Below are positions 55,067 to 63,831 of a stretch of DNA of 64,000 nt, piece after piece. The stretch spans positions 930,001 through 994,000 of the forward strand of contig NZ_JBDPZD010000001.1 in the NCBI RefSeq assembly GCF_039872745.1, given 5' to 3'. A program made the translations under genes and the position numbers. Below the pieces are notes generated by a model, which did not search any database, was not told the DNA's origin, and saw nothing but the letters and a program-made list of their open reading frames with translations. This DNA comes from Pelomonas paludis. GTDB lineage: Bacteria > Pseudomonadota > Gammaproteobacteria > Burkholderiales > Burkholderiaceae_C. How positions within the stretch are numbered: the first letter of the stretch is position 1; each line of letters begins with the position of its first letter.

Positions 55067-55801
55067 TCAGCGGAAACCGAGCACGTCGTTCATGCCGTAC
55101 AGCCCCGGCGCTTGCTTCACCAGGAAGCGCGAGGCGCGCAGGCTGCCCTGGGCGTAGATGGCACGGCTGCTGGCCTTGTGGCTGACCTCGATGCGCTCAC
55201 CGATGCCGGCGAAGAGCACGGTGTGGTCGCCAATGATGTCGCCGCCGCGCACCGTGGCAAAGCCGATGGTGCTGGGGTCGCGCGCGCCGGTGACGCCTTC
55301 GCGGCCATAGACAGCGCAAGCCTTGAGGTCGCGGCCCACGGCGTCGGCCACCACCTGGCCCATCTGCAGCGCGGTGCCGCTGGGGGCATCGACCTTGTGG
55401 CGGTGGTGGGCCTCGATGATCTCGATGTCGAAGCCTTCGTTCATCGCCCGGGCGGCCAGGTCGAGCAGCTTGAGCACGACGTTCACGCCCACGCTCATAT
55501 TGGGCGCGAAGACGATGGGGATGCGCTTGGCGAAGCTGGCGATCTCGGCTTTGCCAGCCTCGTCGAAGCCCGTGGTGCCGATGACAGCGCGCACACCCAG
55601 CTCGGCGCAGACGGCCAGGTGGGCCAGCGTGCCTTCGGGGCGGGTGAAGTCGATCATCACGTCGGCCCCGCTGAGGCCGGCGCGCAGGTCGCTGCCCTGG
55701 TCGAGCGTGGCGTGGAGCAGGCAGTCGTCCGCGGCCTCGACGGCCTCGATCAGCATCTTGCCCATGCGCCCACTGGCGCCCATCACCGCGACCTTGATCA
55801 T
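55067..55801 (-). CDS. dapB: 4-hydroxy-tetrahydrodipicolinate reductase
   Basis: DapB catalyses an NAD(P)H-dependent step of lysine and diaminopimelate synthesis. The 244-residue protein has VAVMGASGRMGKMLIEAV at the start and the catalytic IIEAHHRHKVDAPSGTALQM. The length is slightly below the 270 usual in E. coli but normal for the family. It overlaps bamE by four bases. Confidence 0.96.
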   Translation of the reverse strand: MIKVAVMGASGRMGKMLIEAVEAADDCLLHATLDQGSDLRAGLSGADVMIDFTRPEGTLAHLAVCAELGVRAVIGTTGFDEAGKAEIASFAKRIPIVFAPNMSVGVNVVLKLLDLAARAMNEGFDIEIIEAHHRHKVDAPSGTALQMGQVVADAVGRDLKACAVYGREGVTGARDPSTIGFATVRGGDIIGDHTVLFAGIGERIEVSHKASSRAIYAQGSLRASRFLVKQAPGLYGMNDVLGFR

Positions 55802-56379
55802 GAACGCGGCTCCGCCTTGGCTTCAAGCGGCGGGTAGACGCGGCCCGGGGCGACGCCTTCGGCGGCAGCCGTCGGAGCGGCCTCGGCACTCTTGGCCGGC
55901 TTGGGCAGGCGGCTGCGCTCGGCCTCGTCGAGGTCCAGGCGCGGCGGCTTGCCGCCGGGCTTGTAGGTGTTGATGGAGGCGACGAACTCGCGCTCGGTGG
56001 GCAGGTCGTCCGGCGCTTCCAAGGCCTTGAGCTTGTCACCGTCGAACACCGCCACCACGACGCGCTTCTGCGGCGCTGCGCCCTGGCGGGCGATGGTGAA
56101 GGTGTAGTCCCAGCGGTCAGCGTGGAAGGCGTCGGTCAGCAGCGGGGTGCCGAGCATGTCGCGCACGACGCCCTTGGGCATGCCGGGCTTGATGCGGCCG
56201 GCAAGTTCCTTGGTGATCACATTGCCCTGCACCACTTCGACACGGTAGGGCGTGATGAAGCCGAGCACTTTGTCGCCGGTGATGGTGGGCAGGGACGGCA
56301 GAGAGGGCAGGGAGTCCAGCGAGAGGCTGGAGCAGCCGCCCAGGAGCAGCAACGTCGACGACAGGAGGGCAATGCGCAT
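55798..56379 (-). CDS. bamE: Outer-membrane assembly lipoprotein BamE
   Basis: BamE helps the BAM complex fold outer-membrane proteins. The 193-residue lipoprotein (LGGC, Cys near residue 16) has the conserved SmpA/OmlA segment GNVITKELAGRIKPGMPKGV and a WDYTFTIARQG strand. The C-terminal tail is longer and Ala/Pro-rich, as often in betaproteobacteria. It is the first gene of the bamE-dapB-exbB-exbD-leuS-lptE-holA run and is divergent from fur. Confidence 0.94.
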   Translation of the reverse strand: MRIALLSSTLLLLGGCSSLSLDSLPSLPSLPTITGDKVLGFITPYRVEVVQGNVITKELAGRIKPGMPKGVVRDMLGTPLLTDAFHADRWDYTFTIARQGAAPQKRVVVAVFDGDKLKALEAPDDLPTEREFVASINTYKPGGKPPRLDLDEAERSRLPKPAKSAEAAPTAAAEGVAPGRVYPPLEAKAEPRS

Positions 56380-56420
56380 GGCGAGGGATTGGGCCCAGGC
56401 GCAAACGCACCCTGGCTGGC

Positions 56421-56426
56421 TATGAT
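56421..56426 (+). promoter_or_regulatory. Probable -10 element of the fur promoter
   Basis: TATGAT matches five of six consensus bases and lies about 30 bases before the fur ATG in the divergent bamE/fur gap. No good -35 is visible at 17 bases, so activity may need an activator. Confidence 0.4.
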
Positions 56427-56455
56427 CCGGCCGATTTTAGGCACGTCGCCCCAGC

Positions 56456-56890
56456 ATGCCCCACAGCCAGTCCACCGACATCAAGAACAGCGGTCTCAAG
56501 GCCACGCTGCCGCGCATCAAGATCCTGGAGGTCTTCCAGCGCGCGCAGCAGCGGCACATGACGGCTGAAGATGTCTACAAGGCCCTGCTCGACGAGAACG
56601 CCGACATCGGTCTGGCGACGGTGTACCGCGTGCTGACCCAGTTCGAACAGGCGGGCCTGCTGTCCCGCAACCACTTCGAGTCGGGCAAGGCGGTGTTCGA
56701 GCTGAACGAGGGTCATCACCATGACCATCTCGTCTGCCTGACCTGCGGCCGGGTGGAAGAGTTCTTCGACCCCGAGATCGAGCGCCGCCAGCACGCGGTG
56801 GCGGCCGAGCGAGGCTTTGAACTGCAGGAACACTCGCTGGCGCTCTACGCCAACTGCATCAAGAAGGATTGCCCCAACCGGCGGGGTTGA
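56456..56890 (+). CDS. fur: Ferric uptake regulator
   Basis: The 144-residue Fur protein represses iron-uptake genes when loaded with Fe(II). It has the winged helix (GLATVYRVLTQFEQAGLL), the metal site HHHDHLVCLTCGRVEEF and the second cysteine region YANCIKKDC. It is divergent from bamE and convergent with hprK, 16 bases apart. Confidence 0.97.
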   Translation: MPHSQSTDIKNSGLKATLPRIKILEVFQRAQQRHMTAEDVYKALLDENADIGLATVYRVLTQFEQAGLLSRNHFESGKAVFELNEGHHHDHLVCLTCGRVEEFFDPEIERRQHAVAAERGFELQEHSLALYANCIKKDCPNRRG

Positions 56891-56906
56891 GTCCTATTCG
56901 CGCGGC

Positions 56907-57866
56907 CTACTCGGGCGCCTCGCCCGACTCGATGGCGCGCTGGTGGCGCGCCACGAACTCGGCATAGGTGTCGATGCCGCGCAACTGCAGGATGGTGTTG
57001 CGCACGGCGGCCTCGACCAGCACGGCGAGGTTGCGGCCGGCGTCCACCGCGATGATGACCTTGCGCACCGGCATGCCCATGATCTCTTCGTAGAGCGGCT
57101 CGTAGGGCAGGCGCTCGAAGTCGCGCTCCAGGGTCTCGCGGCGCACCAGGTGCACGATGAGCTTGAGCCGCATCTTGCGGCGCACGGCGGTCTCGCCAAA
57201 GATGGCGCGGATGTCGAGCAAGCCGATGCCGCGCACCTCGAGCAGGTTCATCAAGAGTTCGGGGCAGCGGCCTTCGATGGCGGTCTGGGAGATGCGATAG
57301 AAGTCCACGGCGTCGTCGGCCACCAGGCCGTGGCCGCGCGAGATCAGTTCCAGGCCCAGTTCGCTCTTGCCCAGGCCCGATTCGCCCGTCAGCAGCACGC
57401 CGACGCCGAGGATGTCCATGAACACGCCATGCCGTGTGGTGCGCCGCGCAAACAGCTGGGCGAGGTGGGCGCGCACCACGTCGATCACATGGCCGGCCGA
57501 GGACATGGTGCTGAACAGCGGGATCTCGGCCCGGTCGCACATGGCCGCGAGGCGCGGCGGGGGCTTCTGGCCATCGGCCACGATGATGACGGGCGGCTCC
57601 AGCGTGACGATGCGCGAGATGCGGCGGTCCTGCGTCTCCAGGGTGTCGGCGGTTAGGTAGGCGACTTCGCGGTGGCCGACGATCTGGACCCGGTAGGGGT
57701 GGATGTAGTTCAGGTAGCCGACCAGGTCGGCGGCGCCTTGCGCATCGCGCACGGCGGCTTCGTGGAAGCGGCGCTCGGGGTGGCCCTGGCCGGCGTTCCA
57801 TTCCCAGCGCAGGTCGTCCCGCAGCTTTTCAAAAAGCAGCTCGGCGCTGATCGAAGAGGGTTTCAT
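56907..57866 (-). CDS. hprK: HPr kinase/phosphorylase
   Basis: HprK phosphorylates or dephosphorylates HPr on serine to couple sugar state with regulation. The 319-residue protein has the Walker A GESGLGKSELGLELI and the capsular motif NLLEVRGIGLLDIRAIFGE. The start MKPSSISAELLFEKLRDDLR at 57866 is preferred; an in-frame upstream ATG is weaker. It is in the ptsN-hprK order common in betaproteobacteria. Confidence 0.95.
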   Translation of the reverse strand: MKPSSISAELLFEKLRDDLRWEWNAGQGHPERRFHEAAVRDAQGAADLVGYLNYIHPYRVQIVGHREVAYLTADTLETQDRRISRIVTLEPPVIIVADGQKPPPRLAAMCDRAEIPLFSTMSSAGHVIDVVRAHLAQLFARRTTRHGVFMDILGVGVLLTGESGLGKSELGLELISRGHGLVADDAVDFYRISQTAIEGRCPELLMNLLEVRGIGLLDIRAIFGETAVRRKMRLKLIVHLVRRETLERDFERLPYEPLYEEIMGMPVRKVIIAVDAGRNLAVLVEAAVRNTILQLRGIDTYAEFVARHQRAIESGEAPE

Positions 57867-57932
57867 GGGTGCCTGGAACACTGTCGCGCAAAGCGACACG
57901 CTAGCACGTTGGCAGCCGCGCGATGGGGGCCG

Positions 57933-58403
57933 TCAGGCGACCGACTTCAGCGGCTCCCAGGCCGAGATCAGGTGGTGCAGCTGGGCCGCGTCGGGCTCGG
58001 ACTTGAGGCGCTCGCGCAGCTCGCGGTCCGACAGCATCTCGGCGATCTCGGAGAGGATTTCCAGGTGGCGCTGGGTGGCCGCCTCGGGCACCAGCAGGAA
58101 GATCAGCAGATCGACGGGCTCGTCGTCCGGCGCGTCGAAGGCGACGGACTGGCTCAGGCGCAGCACTGCGGCGAGCGGATTCTTGAGGCCCTTGATCCGG
58201 CCGTGCGGGATGGCCACACCGTGACCCAGGCCGGTGGAGCCCAGGCGCTCACGGGCGAAGAGGTTGTCGGTCACCAGCGCGCGCGACATCGAGTGGTGGT
58301 TCTCGAAGAGCAGGCCAGCGGCTTCAAACGCGCGTTTCTTGCTGGACGCATCCACATGCACCAACACGTTGTCGGCGGGAAGGATGGCGGCGAGACGGTT
58401 CAT
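57933..58403 (-). CDS. ptsN: Nitrogen-PTS EIIA component
   Basis: PtsN takes phosphate from NPr and controls potassium and nitrogen responses. The 156-residue EIIA-fold protein contains the phospho-His segment STGLGHGVAIPHGRIKGL (His near residue 67) and VDLLIFLLVPEAATQRHLEI. The start at 58403 is chosen because it begins the conserved MNRLAAILP. It lies 66 bases upstream of the hprK start. Confidence 0.95.
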   Translation of the reverse strand: MNRLAAILPADNVLVHVDASSKKRAFEAAGLLFENHHSMSRALVTDNLFARERLGSTGLGHGVAIPHGRIKGLKNPLAAVLRLSQSVAFDAPDDEPVDLLIFLLVPEAATQRHLEILSEIAEMLSDRELRERLKSEPDAAQLHHLISAWEPLKSVA

Positions 58404-58596
58404 GGTCGGGCGACGTTGTGCGGTAGCAGGGGCCCCACACAACGAAGAGGGCAGAGGACGAGATTATGAAACTCGGATGACCGCAATCGATCAAGGGGGT
58501 CCCAGCATGTCTCGCGAAATACGCTACGCAATCCCCGAACTGGGTGTTTCAGCGAGTTCCGCCACTGTGGGCGCATGAACGGGGCCCTCAAGCGAA

Positions 58597-58617
58597 GAGG
58601 CGGCCCTCGGCCGCCTC
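58597..58617 (-). terminator. Hairpin after hpf, possible terminator or attenuator
   Basis: GAGGCGGCC and GGCCGCCTC pair around a three-base loop just after the hpf stop on the minus strand. The following sequence is only mildly T-rich (CTTCGCTT), so termination may be partial, separating abundant hpf message from ptsN. Confidence 0.5.
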
Positions 58618-58624
58618 GTTGCGA

Positions 58625-58966
58625 TCAGGTGGCGGGCACCTGCATTCGTTTGACCGCTTCGTGGCCGTGGTCTTGTACCCGGTCCTTGTGGCGGCACACC
58701 TGGCGATCCAGCTTGTCCATCAGCTGGTCGATCGCGGCGTAAAGATCTTCATGGGACTGCTCGACAAAGATGTCGCGACCCTTGACGTGCAGCGTGACCT
58801 CGGCGCGCTGCCTGCGTTCCTTCTCCTTCTGCTTTTCCACCGTCAGCAGAACATTGATGTCAACCACCTGATCGAAATGGCGGGTGACCCGATCCAGCTT
58901 GGTGAGTACGTACTCGCGCAGAGCTGGCGTGACCTCAAGGTGATGGCCACTGATCGTCAAATTCAT
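58625..58966 (-). CDS. hpf: Ribosome hibernation promoting factor (short form)
   Basis: The 113-residue protein binds the ribosome decoding region in stationary phase. It shows MNLTISGHHLEVTPALREYV and the Lys/Arg-rich TVEKQKEKERRQRAEVTLHV. The C-terminal dimerisation domain of long Hpf is absent. A strong AAAGGAGT ribosome-binding site sets the start at 58966. The usual upstream rpoN neighbour is not here. Confidence 0.94.
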   Translation of the reverse strand: MNLTISGHHLEVTPALREYVLTKLDRVTRHFDQVVDINVLLTVEKQKEKERRQRAEVTLHVKGRDIFVEQSHEDLYAAIDQLMDKLDRQVCRHKDRVQDHGHEAVKRMQVPAT

Positions 58967-59130
58967 AGAGACTCCTTTCACAGGGAGTAGGGAGGGAAGA
59001 AGGGTGAAAGAGGTGTCGTGAAGGCGTGGATGAACTGGGTCTTGAAGCTTGCGAAAAGTGGGGAAGGCGAACCCAGTTTGCGCGCCTTGTGCGGCGCTTG
59101 CAAGGGGAAAACGACAAGAGAAAAGGCCTA

Positions 59131-59158
59131 AGAATGTGCAGGATTTGCGCGCCGTCAA
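59131..59158 (-). promoter_or_regulatory. Possible hpf promoter
   Basis: On the minus strand TTGACG (59158-59153) is followed after 16 bases by CATTCT (59136-59131). The -35 matches five of six consensus bases and the -10 only three. It lies about 165 bases upstream of hpf. Confidence 0.3.
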
Positions 59159-59189
59159 ACCCGGCTGGCTTGCAAATCACGAAAGGCCA

Positions 59190-60896
59190 TCAGTCCCCCA
59201 GCAGCACGGGCCGCTTCTCGGCCACCCAGGCCTCGAAGCGCGGGCCGTAGGCTTCCTCGATGCGGTTGCGCTTGACCTTGAAGGTCGGGGTGATGAAGCC
59301 GTTGTCCACCGTCCAGGGCGTGCGGATCAGCACCAGGCAGTCGAGCTGCTCGTGCGGGTCGAGCCGGCGGTTCACGTCGGCCAGGTGCGCGCCCAGGTGG
59401 GCCAGCAAGGTCGAGTTGATCGCGGCGTCATTGGCCTCCAGCACCGAGAGCCCGAGCGGCGACAGCATGGCGATGCCCAGCGGCTGGCTGAGGTTGGCGC
59501 CCACCACGCAGCAGGCCTCGATGTAGGGGCTCATGCCGAGCTTGTCCTCGATGGGCGCGGGCGCGACGTACTTGCCCTTGCTGGACTTGAACAGGTCCTT
59601 GACGCGGCCGGTGATGCGCAGGCAGCCGTCGGGCCGCTCCTCGACCTTGTCGCCGGTGCGCAGCCAGCCGTCTTCGGTGAAGGCCTGGGCGGTGAGATCG
59701 GGCTCCTTGTAGTAGCCGAGCATGACGCCGGGGCTGCGCATCTGCAGCTCGCCGGTGGCGGGGTCGATGCGGGTCTGCACGCCGGGGTAGCGAGGGCCGA
59801 CCGTGCCGTACTGCTTCTTGCCGGGGATGGTGAGGTGCGAGAGCGCGAAGTTCTCGGTCATGCCATAGCCCTCGGCCACTGGCAAGCCGAGCCGGTCGTA
59901 CCACTCCAGCAGGGCCAGCGGCATGGGTGCGGCGCCGCCGATGGCGAGCTTGCATTGGTCGAGGCCCAGGGCCTTGAGGATCTTGCGCCGAACCAGGCCG
60001 CCGATCAGCGGCAGCTTGAGCAATCGGTTCAGTTTCTCGGGCGGCATCTTGGCCTGCACGCCCTGCTGGAACTTGATCCACAGCCGCGGCACCGAGAAGA
60101 AGACGGTCGGCCGGCAGCGCTGCAGGTCGGCGGTGAAGGTGTCCAGCGACTCGGCAAACCACAGCTGCGGGGCCTCGGCCAGCCAGCCGTGCTCGACCAG
60201 CGCGCGCTCGGCCACATGGGCCAGCGGCAGGTAGGACAGCAGGCGGTCAGACGCCGCCATCGGGATGCGCGTCAGGCCCTCGCGCACGGCCCAGGCAAAG
60301 CCGCCAAAGGTGTGCATCACGCCCTTGGGGTTGCCCGTGGTGCCCGAGGTGTACATCAGCGTGCAAAGCTCTTCGGCACCGCGCACCGGCTCGCCCGGCA
60401 GCGGCTGGGTGCGGGCGCAGACGGCGTCCCAGCCTTCGTAGCGCTGGCGCGCGTCGTCGGGCGATAGCGCGTAGCTCATGCCGGGCAGGCCGGCTGGCAC
60501 GCCGGGCTTCATCTGCGCCCAGTCGTCCAGCTTGCCGACGAAGATGAAGCGGCTCTCGCTGTGCGTGAGGATCTGGTTCACCGTGTCGGCGGCCAGCGTG
60601 GGGTAGAGCGGCACCGACACATAGCCGGCCATCCAGATGGCCAGGTCGGTCATCAGCCACCAGGCGCAGTTCTTGGACAGGATGGCCACCTTGGCCCCCG
60701 GGCCCCAGCCCTCGGCCTCGCCTTTGGCCTTGAGGAAGGCGGCGATGCGCCGCGTTTCGTCGGCCACCTGGGCCCAGGTGTAGGTCTTGCACTCGCCGCC
60801 GCCCATGGGCTGGGTCAGGGTGACGCGATCCGGCGACTGGCGGGCCCAGTGGTAGAGGCGCTGGAGGGCGAGGCTGTCGGCGGCGATGCTGGCCAT
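59190..60896 (-). CDS. AMP-forming long-chain acyl-CoA ligase
   Basis: The 568-residue adenylate-forming enzyme activates a carboxylic acid, probably a long-chain fatty acid, with ATP and CoA. The P-loop LMYTSGTTGNPKGVMHT, the GYGMTE motif (AEGYGMTENFALSHL) and the hinge RITGRVKDLFKSSKGKYVAP are all present. The FKSSKGKYVAP form is typical of long-chain fatty acyl-CoA synthetases. It stands alone between hpf and the kinase gene. Confidence 0.92.
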   Translation of the reverse strand: MASIAADSLALQRLYHWARQSPDRVTLTQPMGGGECKTYTWAQVADETRRIAAFLKAKGEAEGWGPGAKVAILSKNCAWWLMTDLAIWMAGYVSVPLYPTLAADTVNQILTHSESRFIFVGKLDDWAQMKPGVPAGLPGMSYALSPDDARQRYEGWDAVCARTQPLPGEPVRGAEELCTLMYTSGTTGNPKGVMHTFGGFAWAVREGLTRIPMAASDRLLSYLPLAHVAERALVEHGWLAEAPQLWFAESLDTFTADLQRCRPTVFFSVPRLWIKFQQGVQAKMPPEKLNRLLKLPLIGGLVRRKILKALGLDQCKLAIGGAAPMPLALLEWYDRLGLPVAEGYGMTENFALSHLTIPGKKQYGTVGPRYPGVQTRIDPATGELQMRSPGVMLGYYKEPDLTAQAFTEDGWLRTGDKVEERPDGCLRITGRVKDLFKSSKGKYVAPAPIEDKLGMSPYIEACCVVGANLSQPLGIAMLSPLGLSVLEANDAAINSTLLAHLGAHLADVNRRLDPHEQLDCLVLIRTPWTVDNGFITPTFKVKRNRIEEAYGPRFEAWVAEKRPVLLGD

Positions 60897-61038
60897 GAAG
60901 TCGGGCTCCGCAATGGTTCTGGAGAGGACAGACTATCGACAGCTACTGCGGGTTCTCCGGGGATTAACCCCGTTTTTCGTGACATCTGACACGGTCCGGA
61001 GGGCCCCCGCCGGTGCCCGCAAAGCGCCGCTGTGGGGC

Positions 61039-63831
61039 TCAAAAGCCCGCAGGCGGCTCCCCTGCCGCGCCCTGCTGGCGCCACTGGTCCAGCGGGTGCT
61101 GGCGGCCGGCCATGGCTTGGTCCAGCCGCGCCGGGCGTGCTGCATCGGCGCGCGCCAGTGCGGCTTGGACCTCTGTGGCGGGCGCGCCGGCCGCCTGCAG
61201 CGCCGACGCCAGATGCAGGTGCGCCGCATAGGTGGCGAGGCCCTGCGGCTCGGGCAGGTCGGCCAGCAGGCGGCTGGCGCGACGGGCGGCTTCCAGGGCG
61301 GCCTGCGTCGAACCCTGGCGCGCCGCGACCAGCGCCCGCACGTGTTCGGCGCGGGCCTGCCACTGCGGCAGCGTGATCAGGCCCGGCGCGTCCAGGGCCT
61401 CCAGCAGCCGCGCCAACAAGGGCTGGCCCTGCGCGGGTGGCAGGCCGCACAGGCTGGCGGTGGCCAGATGCAGCAGGCCCTCGGCGCGGCGGTGGCTGGT
61501 CACCAAGGCTTGGCTGTCCAGGGCCTGCAGGCCGGCCTCGACCTCCTGGGCCTCCAGCGCCTGACCCGCACGCGCCCGGGCGGCCAGGATGGCCATTTCG
61601 CGCACCACGCCGCCGAAGGAATGCGGCGCGGCGCCCACGGCACGCTGGTCTTGCTGCCAGCGCAGCAAATGGGCCAGGGCAGCGGCGGGTTCGTCCAGCT
61701 GCCACAGGTGGTCAGCCAGTGCGCTCAGCAAGCTGCCATGCAGGTCGTTGCCGCGGCCCAGCAAGGCGTCCATGCGCTGCCCGGCTGCCAGGGCCCGGGC
61801 CTGCGCCTGCTGGGCGTTGTCCATCAGTAAGCGCCATTGCACCTGGGCCAGGTTGCGGTCGGTCACCCGCACAAAGCGCTGCTGCCGCTCATTGGCCAGG
61901 TGCCCGTGGCGGGCCAGCTCGGCCATCAGCTGTTCGGCCTCGGTCAGCCGGCCTTGCTCGCTGCGCAGCACGAACAGGTACTGGGCGTTGTAGTGGTAGC
62001 TGTAGTGGTCGGGCTTGAAGCGCCGGCGCGCCGAGGCGCGCTCCTCCAGGAACAGGGCCTCAGATTCCGCAAAGCGACCGCGACCCGCATAGGCCATCAG
62101 CAGCACCTGGCGTGCGCTGACGGTCTGCTCGTGGTCGGGGCCGAGGCGGGCGCGCAGCTTGGGCAACAGCGGCTCCAGCAGCGCAATCACCTGGCGGCTG
62201 TTGTCCTGGATGACCAGCAGCCGGGCCAGGCCCAGCTGGGCGTCCTGGGTTTGGGGCGCGTCCTCGCCCCAATGCTGCCGGGCCGACGCGAGACGCTGCT
62301 CGGCCAGTGGCAGCGCGATGTCGAAGCGGTTCATGCCCAGGTAGGTGGCGGTCAGCGTGGCCAGTACCTTGTCCTTGACCTGGGGCTGGCCCTCGAAGCG
62401 CGTCGGCAGCTCGGCGCGCTTGCTCTCCAGCAACTGCAGCAGGCTCGGCGGCTGGCCGCCGTGGCGGTCGGGGCTGGCGGACTCCAGCAACTCGGTCATG
62501 AAGCTGCTGACGGCCTCGGCGTCGCTGGCCGCCTGCTGCGCCAGCTGGCGCTGGTGCAGGCTGACGCCCAGGCCCACGCTCAGCGTGGCCAGCACCAGCA
62601 CGCCGCCGGTCACCAGGGCCGCGTTGCGCCGCATCCAGAGGTGGGTGCGGTGGCGCCAGTCCTCGGCGCGCACGCTCACCGGGCGCTGGTCCAGCCAGCG
62701 CTGCAGGTCCAGGATCAGGGCGCCCACGCTGGCATAGCGCTCACCAGGTTCCTTGCGCATGGCCTTGGCGGCCACGGCCTCCAGGTCACCGCGCGCACGG
62801 GCGGCGTCGGGCGGGCGGCCGGGCCCGTTCTGGGGCGGGTCTACCTCGGCGCCCGTAGCACTGCGGGTGATACGGGGCGCCTGGGTGTGCAGCACCGCGT
62901 GCTCCAGCGCCGTGCGGCTGCTGCTGGCCGAGCCAAAAGGCAGGTGGCCGCTGGCCAGTTCGTAGAGCATCACCCCGAGCGAGTACACGTCCGCCGCGAT
63001 GCCGATGGCGCCGCCGCGGATCTGCTCGGGCGCTGCATAGGCGGGCGTCAGGCGCCGGCCGGCCAGCTGGGTGAGCTGGTGGTCGGTCTGCGCGCCGCTG
63101 TCGTCCAGCAGGCCGGCAATGCCGAAGTCCAGCAGCTTGGTGGTGCCGGACTCATGCACCATCACATTGCTGGGCTTGAGGTCGCGGTGGACGATGAGCT
63201 GCGCATGCGCGTGCTCCACCGCCCGCGCCACGGCCAGCAGCAGACGCACGCGGGCATTGAGCCCCAAGGCCTGCGCGCGCACATGCTCGGACAGCGTGGT
63301 GCCCACCACATGCTCCAGCACCAGGAAGGCGCGGCCCTGCTGCTCGCCCGCGTCCAGCAGCCGCGCAATGCCCGGGTGGCTGAGCCGCCCCAGCAAGGCC
63401 CGCTCGCGCGCAAAGCGGGCGGCAAGACCGGGGCCGGCCAGATCACCACGCAGCAGCTTGACGGCGGCCTGGCCCTCGTAGAGCCCGTCGGCCCGCTCGG
63501 CCAGCCAGACCTCGCCCATGCCGCCCTCGCCCAGCAGGCGCACCAGGCGCCAGGCCCCGAAGCGGTCGCCCGCAGCCACGGGCGGGGCCTCGGCGTCCTG
63601 CGCCAGGGCCTGGGCCAGCTGGGCCTGGAAGGCGGGCGCGGCATCGACCGGGGCGATCAGGGTCGCGTCATCACGCGGCAGCTCGGCCAGCATGCGTTGC
63701 AGGCGCTCCGCCAGCTCGGGCGAGGCGGCCTGGGCACGCGCCAGCACCGCGCCGCGCTCGGCCGCTGGCAGCGCGGCGGCCTCGTCAAACCAGGCCGACA
63801 GCTGTTGCCACTGATCGGCGGTGAGGTTCAT
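61039..63831 (-). CDS. Membrane Ser/Thr protein kinase with C-terminal helical repeats
   Basis: The 930-residue protein has an N-terminal segment of about 90 residues and then a PknB-type kinase domain. That domain has the glycine loop LLGEGGMGEVWLAE, the ATP lysine in AAVKLLRGD, the catalytic VHRDLKPSNVMVHE and the DFG loop LLDFGIAGLLDD. A single membrane helix near residue 410 is followed by about 500 residues of TPR-like helices (LATYLGMNRFDIAL-type units). All catalytic residues look intact. It is coupled by an ATGA overlap to the sigma-factor gene upstream, so the two are one signalling module. The stimulus and targets are unknown. Confidence 0.9.
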   Translation of the reverse strand: MNLTADQWQQLSAWFDEAAALPAAERGAVLARAQAASPELAERLQRMLAELPRDDATLIAPVDAAPAFQAQLAQALAQDAEAPPVAAGDRFGAWRLVRLLGEGGMGEVWLAERADGLYEGQAAVKLLRGDLAGPGLAARFARERALLGRLSHPGIARLLDAGEQQGRAFLVLEHVVGTTLSEHVRAQALGLNARVRLLLAVARAVEHAHAQLIVHRDLKPSNVMVHESGTTKLLDFGIAGLLDDSGAQTDHQLTQLAGRRLTPAYAAPEQIRGGAIGIAADVYSLGVMLYELASGHLPFGSASSSRTALEHAVLHTQAPRITRSATGAEVDPPQNGPGRPPDAARARGDLEAVAAKAMRKEPGERYASVGALILDLQRWLDQRPVSVRAEDWRHRTHLWMRRNAALVTGGVLVLATLSVGLGVSLHQRQLAQQAASDAEAVSSFMTELLESASPDRHGGQPPSLLQLLESKRAELPTRFEGQPQVKDKVLATLTATYLGMNRFDIALPLAEQRLASARQHWGEDAPQTQDAQLGLARLLVIQDNSRQVIALLEPLLPKLRARLGPDHEQTVSARQVLLMAYAGRGRFAESEALFLEERASARRRFKPDHYSYHYNAQYLFVLRSEQGRLTEAEQLMAELARHGHLANERQQRFVRVTDRNLAQVQWRLLMDNAQQAQARALAAGQRMDALLGRGNDLHGSLLSALADHLWQLDEPAAALAHLLRWQQDQRAVGAAPHSFGGVVREMAILAARARAGQALEAQEVEAGLQALDSQALVTSHRRAEGLLHLATASLCGLPPAQGQPLLARLLEALDAPGLITLPQWQARAEHVRALVAARQGSTQAALEAARRASRLLADLPEPQGLATYAAHLHLASALQAAGAPATEVQAALARADAARPARLDQAMAGRQHPLDQWRQQGAAGEPPAGF

